DNA of 42,273 bases from an uncultured Prochlorococcus sp. (GTDB lineage Bacteria > Cyanobacteriota > Cyanobacteriia > PCC-6307 > Cyanobiaceae). The notes below the pieces were generated by a model, which worked only from the letters and a program-made list of their open reading frames with translations, was not told where the DNA came from and did not search any database. The DNA is taken from contig CACKJM010000011.1 of the NCBI GenBank assembly GCA_902600475.1, forward strand, positions 1-42,273. Direction: 5' to 3'. Within the stretch, counting starts at the first letter, position 1, and each line of letters opens with the position of its first letter. Made by a program: the position numbers and the translations under genes. This document shows positions 39,732-42,273 of this stretch, piece after piece.

Positions 39732-40393
39732 GAATTCAGGATAGTATTTTCAAATTTATAATTTGTGGAACAGATACTGATATTGGAAAAACTTTAATAA
39801 GCTCTTTTTTCGTAAAAGGATTAAATTCCTTTTATTGGAAACCTATTCAAAGCGGGATTGAATCGCAAACTGATAGTCAAACTGTTGAAAAACTTGCACA
39901 AGTAAGTAAAGAGAAAATAATCAAAGAAGCTTATGTCTTTACAAAACCTCTATCTCCGCATTGGGCTGCTGAAATAGATCAAAAAACTATTAGCTTTGAC
40001 AAGTTGAGATTGCCAAAAGTGCAAGGCTCACTAATTATAGAAACTGCAGGTGGATTAATGGTTCCAATAACACGCAATTTTTTGCAAATAGATCAAATAA
40101 AAGAATGGAATCTTCCGGTAATACTTGTATGTAAGAGCTCACTTGGCACTCTTAACCATACCCTGCTTAGTATTGAGGCCTTAAAACGAAGAAATATTGA
40201 GATTTTAGGTTTAGTAGTCAATGGCGAAAAACACCTAGATAATCCAAAAACTCTAGTTGATTTCAGTAATATTCCTTTAATTGCTGAATTTCCTTACATC
40301 AAAAAAATGGACTCAAATAATTTAGATATAATATGGAAAGAACTAGACATCAAGAATAAGTTGATCTCACTATTAAACTCAAAAATAAGTTAA
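39728..40393 (+). CDS. bioD: Dethiobiotin synthetase
   Basis: The 221-residue enzyme closes the ureido ring of dethiobiotin with ATP and CO2. The P-loop GTDTDIGKT is at 14-22, WKPIQSG follows, and ETAGGLMVPITRNF and LVCKSSLGTLNHTLLSIEAL carry the substrate and nucleotide-binding parts. Length is normal. bioA begins with no gap. Order in the operon does not follow the order of the reactions. Confidence 0.95.
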   Translation: MRIQDSIFKFIICGTDTDIGKTLISSFFVKGLNSFYWKPIQSGIESQTDSQTVEKLAQVSKEKIIKEAYVFTKPLSPHWAAEIDQKTISFDKLRLPKVQGSLIIETAGGLMVPITRNFLQIDQIKEWNLPVILVCKSSLGTLNHTLLSIEALKRRNIEILGLVVNGEKHLDNPKTLVDFSNIPLIAEFPYIKKMDSNNLDIIWKELDIKNKLISLLNSKIS

Positions 40394-41695
40394 ATGAAAT
40401 CTTTGGATTCAAAAACTCCAAATCAAGATTGGCACCCAAATATTTGGCCACCTTTTACGCAAATCAATAACAGCAAACCGCAGATAGAAGTAACTCATGG
40501 TAGAGATGCCCTCCTATTTACTAAAAATCCTGAAAAAGAACTAATAGATGCAATTAGTAGTTGGTGGGTAACTCTTCATGGTCATAGTAACGAATATATT
40601 GCGGATGCCATTTTTGATCAATCAAAAAAACTAGAGCAAGTTATATTTGCTGATTTCTTACATCCACAGGCAAAAAAATTAGCGGAAAGACTTAGTGAAT
40701 TAACAAAACTAGAAAGATTATTCTTTTCTGATAACGGTTCTACTGCAGTGGAAGTCGCTTTAAAAATTGCCTTCCAATCATGGCAAAATAGAGGAGAGAC
40801 AAGAACTCAAATAGTAGCTTTTGATGGGGCTTATCATGGCGATACATTTGGCGCAATGGCTTTAGGTGAAAGAAATATTTTTAATGAGAATTTCGAGAAC
40901 CTTATGTTCCCAGTTAGAAGAGTCCCATGGCCTTCAACTTGGATGAACGATGAAGAAGTAGAAAATAAAGAAAATAAGGCGATCCAAAAATTAGAAACTC
41001 TACTTAAAACTCCCACAGCTGCAGTAATCCTTGAGCCACTTGTTCAAGGAGCAGGAGGGATGAATATGGTTAGGCCTCAGTTTATAAAAAAAGTTTCAGA
41101 AATTATAAAAAATAATAATTCTTTGTTAATAGCCGATGAAGTATTGACTGGGTTTGGAAGATGTGGAACCCTTTTTGCTTTTCAAAAGGCAAAAATCATT
41201 CCTGATTTAATAAGTATTTCAAAAGGTTTAACTGGTGGATTTTTACCGATGGGAATAACTTTATGTAAAGAAAAAATTTTTCAATCCTTTATTGATGATT
41301 CCCCAAGAAAAACTTTTTGGCATGGACATAGTTTTACAGCTAATCCTTTAGGTTGTGCTGCAGCAAACGCTAGCCTTGATTTATTAGAAAAAGAACCACA
41401 AAAATACCTTTCATTTGAAGAAAAACATTTATCTCATCTAATTAAATTTAAAAACTTACCTTATATAAAGAAGGTAAGGGTATCCGGCACAATTGCTGCC
41501 TTCGATTTAGATATTGGGAACAAAAAAGGTTATTTCAATAATATTGGGAAAGAAATAAAGAGTCTTGCAATGGAGCAAGGTTTATTCATTAGGCCCCTCG
41601 GGAATGTTATTTACCTCTTGCCGCCTCTCTGTATAACAGATGATCAATTGGGGAAAAGTTACTGGATAATAAGGAAAATCTTAGACAATCTTTAG
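40394..41695 (+). CDS. bioA: Adenosylmethionine-8-amino-7-oxononanoate aminotransferase
   Basis: The 433-residue PLP enzyme converts 8-amino-7-oxononanoate to 7,8-diaminononanoate using SAM as amino donor. It shows SWWVTLHGHSNEYIADAI, DNGSTAVEVALKIAFQSW, DGAYHGDTFGAMALG, LLIADEVLTGFGRCGTLFAF, and the PLP Lys near residue 275 in SISKGLTGGFLPMG. Length fits. The operon ends here; bioB, the last step, is not in the window. Confidence 0.97.
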   Translation: MKSLDSKTPNQDWHPNIWPPFTQINNSKPQIEVTHGRDALLFTKNPEKELIDAISSWWVTLHGHSNEYIADAIFDQSKKLEQVIFADFLHPQAKKLAERLSELTKLERLFFSDNGSTAVEVALKIAFQSWQNRGETRTQIVAFDGAYHGDTFGAMALGERNIFNENFENLMFPVRRVPWPSTWMNDEEVENKENKAIQKLETLLKTPTAAVILEPLVQGAGGMNMVRPQFIKKVSEIIKNNNSLLIADEVLTGFGRCGTLFAFQKAKIIPDLISISKGLTGGFLPMGITLCKEKIFQSFIDDSPRKTFWHGHSFTANPLGCAAANASLDLLEKEPQKYLSFEEKHLSHLIKFKNLPYIKKVRVSGTIAAFDLDIGNKKGYFNNIGKEIKSLAMEQGLFIRPLGNVIYLLPPLCITDDQLGKSYWIIRKILDNL

Positions 41696-41703
41696 ATAGA
41701 AGT

Positions 41704-41961
41704 TTATGGTCCCTGCATTATTGCATTTTCCACATCTTCTCTAGTAATGCAGTAGGAAAATAGTCTTTTAGTTTCTTGTCCTTCACTTTCCCATATAACA
41801 CTTAAATCTTCTTGTTCAAAAATAATAGTTGCATTCCAATTTGAAAGTAACAAATACCATTTAGATGGATTATTAATATCCTTCACAGCACCTAAATCAG
41901 TTAGCCACAATTCCAATGATTGCAGTGAATTTTGATTGATAGGTTTTTTAGAGGGATTCAC
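41704..41961 (-). CDS. DUF3143 family protein
   Basis: The 85-residue protein fits the cyanobacterial DUF3143 family (PF11341): LELWLTDLGAVKDINNPSKW, then LLSNWNATIIFEQEDLSVIW, and the ending FSYCITREDVENAIMQGP. The family is soluble with no assigned role. It lies 17 bases after the J-domain protein gene on the same strand, a pairing I recall from other cyanobacteria, which suggests co-transcription. It is convergent with bioA. Confidence 0.85.
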   Translation of the reverse strand: MNPSKKPINQNSLQSLELWLTDLGAVKDINNPSKWYLLLSNWNATIIFEQEDLSVIWESEGQETKRLFSYCITREDVENAIMQGP

Positions 41962-41978
41962 AGACTTTTCTTAAAAAA

Positions 41979-42273
41979 TTATTTAATTAGCCAAAGCGGT
42001 ATTGTCTCTAATTCTTTTCCAGTAAAAGAAGCAATAAAAATTGAACCAATTAAACTTATAGAAATGATGATAATTAAAAGAAACAACGAAAACAATTCTC
42101 CATTCGAAAAAGGTCTTCTATTTCCTATTAAATTTTGATTATTAGAATCGATTACTAAATTATTTAAAACGTTAGTATTATTTGTAATCCTAGAGTTTTC
42201 TTTTAGTTTGTCATCATATATTTTCCTTAAATTACTATTATTTAAATGTTCATAAGCTTCAAGAACTTCTTGA
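41979..42273 (-). CDS. J-domain protein with C-terminal membrane segment (5' end cut by window)
   Basis: Only the last 97 codons are here; the gene continues past the right edge. The first visible residues, QEVLEAYEHLNNSNLRKIYD, are the end of a J domain (helix III/IV, the usual AYEvLsdp..R..YD pattern). After an Asn-rich linker comes one membrane segment (LFSLFLLIIIISISLIGSIF) and a short tail ending in WLIK. The His-Pro-Asp motif would be beyond the edge, so Hsp70 activation cannot be checked. It precedes DUF3143 on the same strand. Confidence 0.8.
   Translation of the reverse strand, partial: QEVLEAYEHLNNSNLRKIYDDKLKENSRITNNTNVLNNLVIDSNNQNLIGNRRPFSNGELFSLFLLIIIISISLIGSIFIASFTGKELETIPLWLIK

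Noticed and set aside
41726..41734. A further TTTTCCACA site
   Set aside because: It is a single copy inside the DUF3143 coding region and is likely chance. It also shows that single boxes are expected at this base composition.
41932..42138. Plus-strand frame of 68 codons near the right edge
   Set aside because: It lies opposite the end of the J-domain gene and the start of DUF3143, both of which are supported by family patterns.

Overview
The window is a stretch of very AT-rich (roughly one third G+C by eye), gene-dense cyanobacterial chromosome. It is most likely from a high-light-clade Prochlorococcus. The support is the two-locus ATP synthase layout (atpDC apart from atpI-B-E-b'-F-H-A-G), cyanobacteria-restricted families (DUF1818, DUF2811, DUF3143, DUF3326, PSRP-3/Ycf65, Ccs1), a PII protein, the bioF-bioK-bioC-bioD-bioA cluster and very short intergenic gaps. 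Identification rests on gene content and my reading of the proteins, not on a database search.

Layout. 1-1575 is the least ordinary part: a secreted polysaccharide-lyase-like protein, a 57-residue unknown protein on the minus strand, and about 380 bp of non-coding DNA with short symmetric and tandem repeats. 1576-5448 holds an EVE-domain protein, DUF2811, a gap with three DnaA-box-like sites, DUF1818 with rpoZ, a divergent Hsp70-like protein and pyrR. 5558-9500 holds gpmI-secG convergent with groES-groL. 9501-9718 is a two-way promoter region with a K-box match on the groES side and an inverted repeat around a possible -10 box on the atpD side. 9719-11628 is atpD-atpC. 11631-13756 (minus) holds PSRP-3, a 54-residue protein and an Xaa-Pro aminopeptidase. 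13830-18331 is a tight run: CNNM/CorC-type membrane protein, GTPase, nadD, nadE. 18328-19930 (minus) is DUF3326, a 63-residue protein and a [2Fe-2S] ferredoxin, lying downstream of the large atp operon (25699 down to 19947). 25964-29225 is ftsW, ccdA, ccs1. Then follow queF (minus), an 81-residue unknown and glnB, tlyA (minus), purB, fumC, a SKI2-like helicase (minus), the biotin operon 37131-41695, DUF3143 and the cut 3' end of a J-domain membrane protein.

Function. Most of this is core metabolism: both halves of the F1Fo ATP synthase, glycolysis/Calvin-linked carbon flow (gpmI), NAD synthesis, late biotin synthesis up to dethiobiotin (bioB is not here), purine synthesis, fumarase, cytochrome c maturation, nitrogen signalling (PII) and protein folding (GroESL).

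I found no CRISPR array, insertion sequence, prophage, rRNA or tRNA, and no clearly new multi-gene system. The points most worth a second look are: a K-box-like element and no CIRCE upstream of groESL; mutually exclusive base-pairing in the atpB-atpE spacer; the DnaA-box-like cluster; the secreted lyase with its repeat-rich flank; PII with Phe in place of Tyr51; and three small genes (57, 54 and 63 residues) of unknown role.
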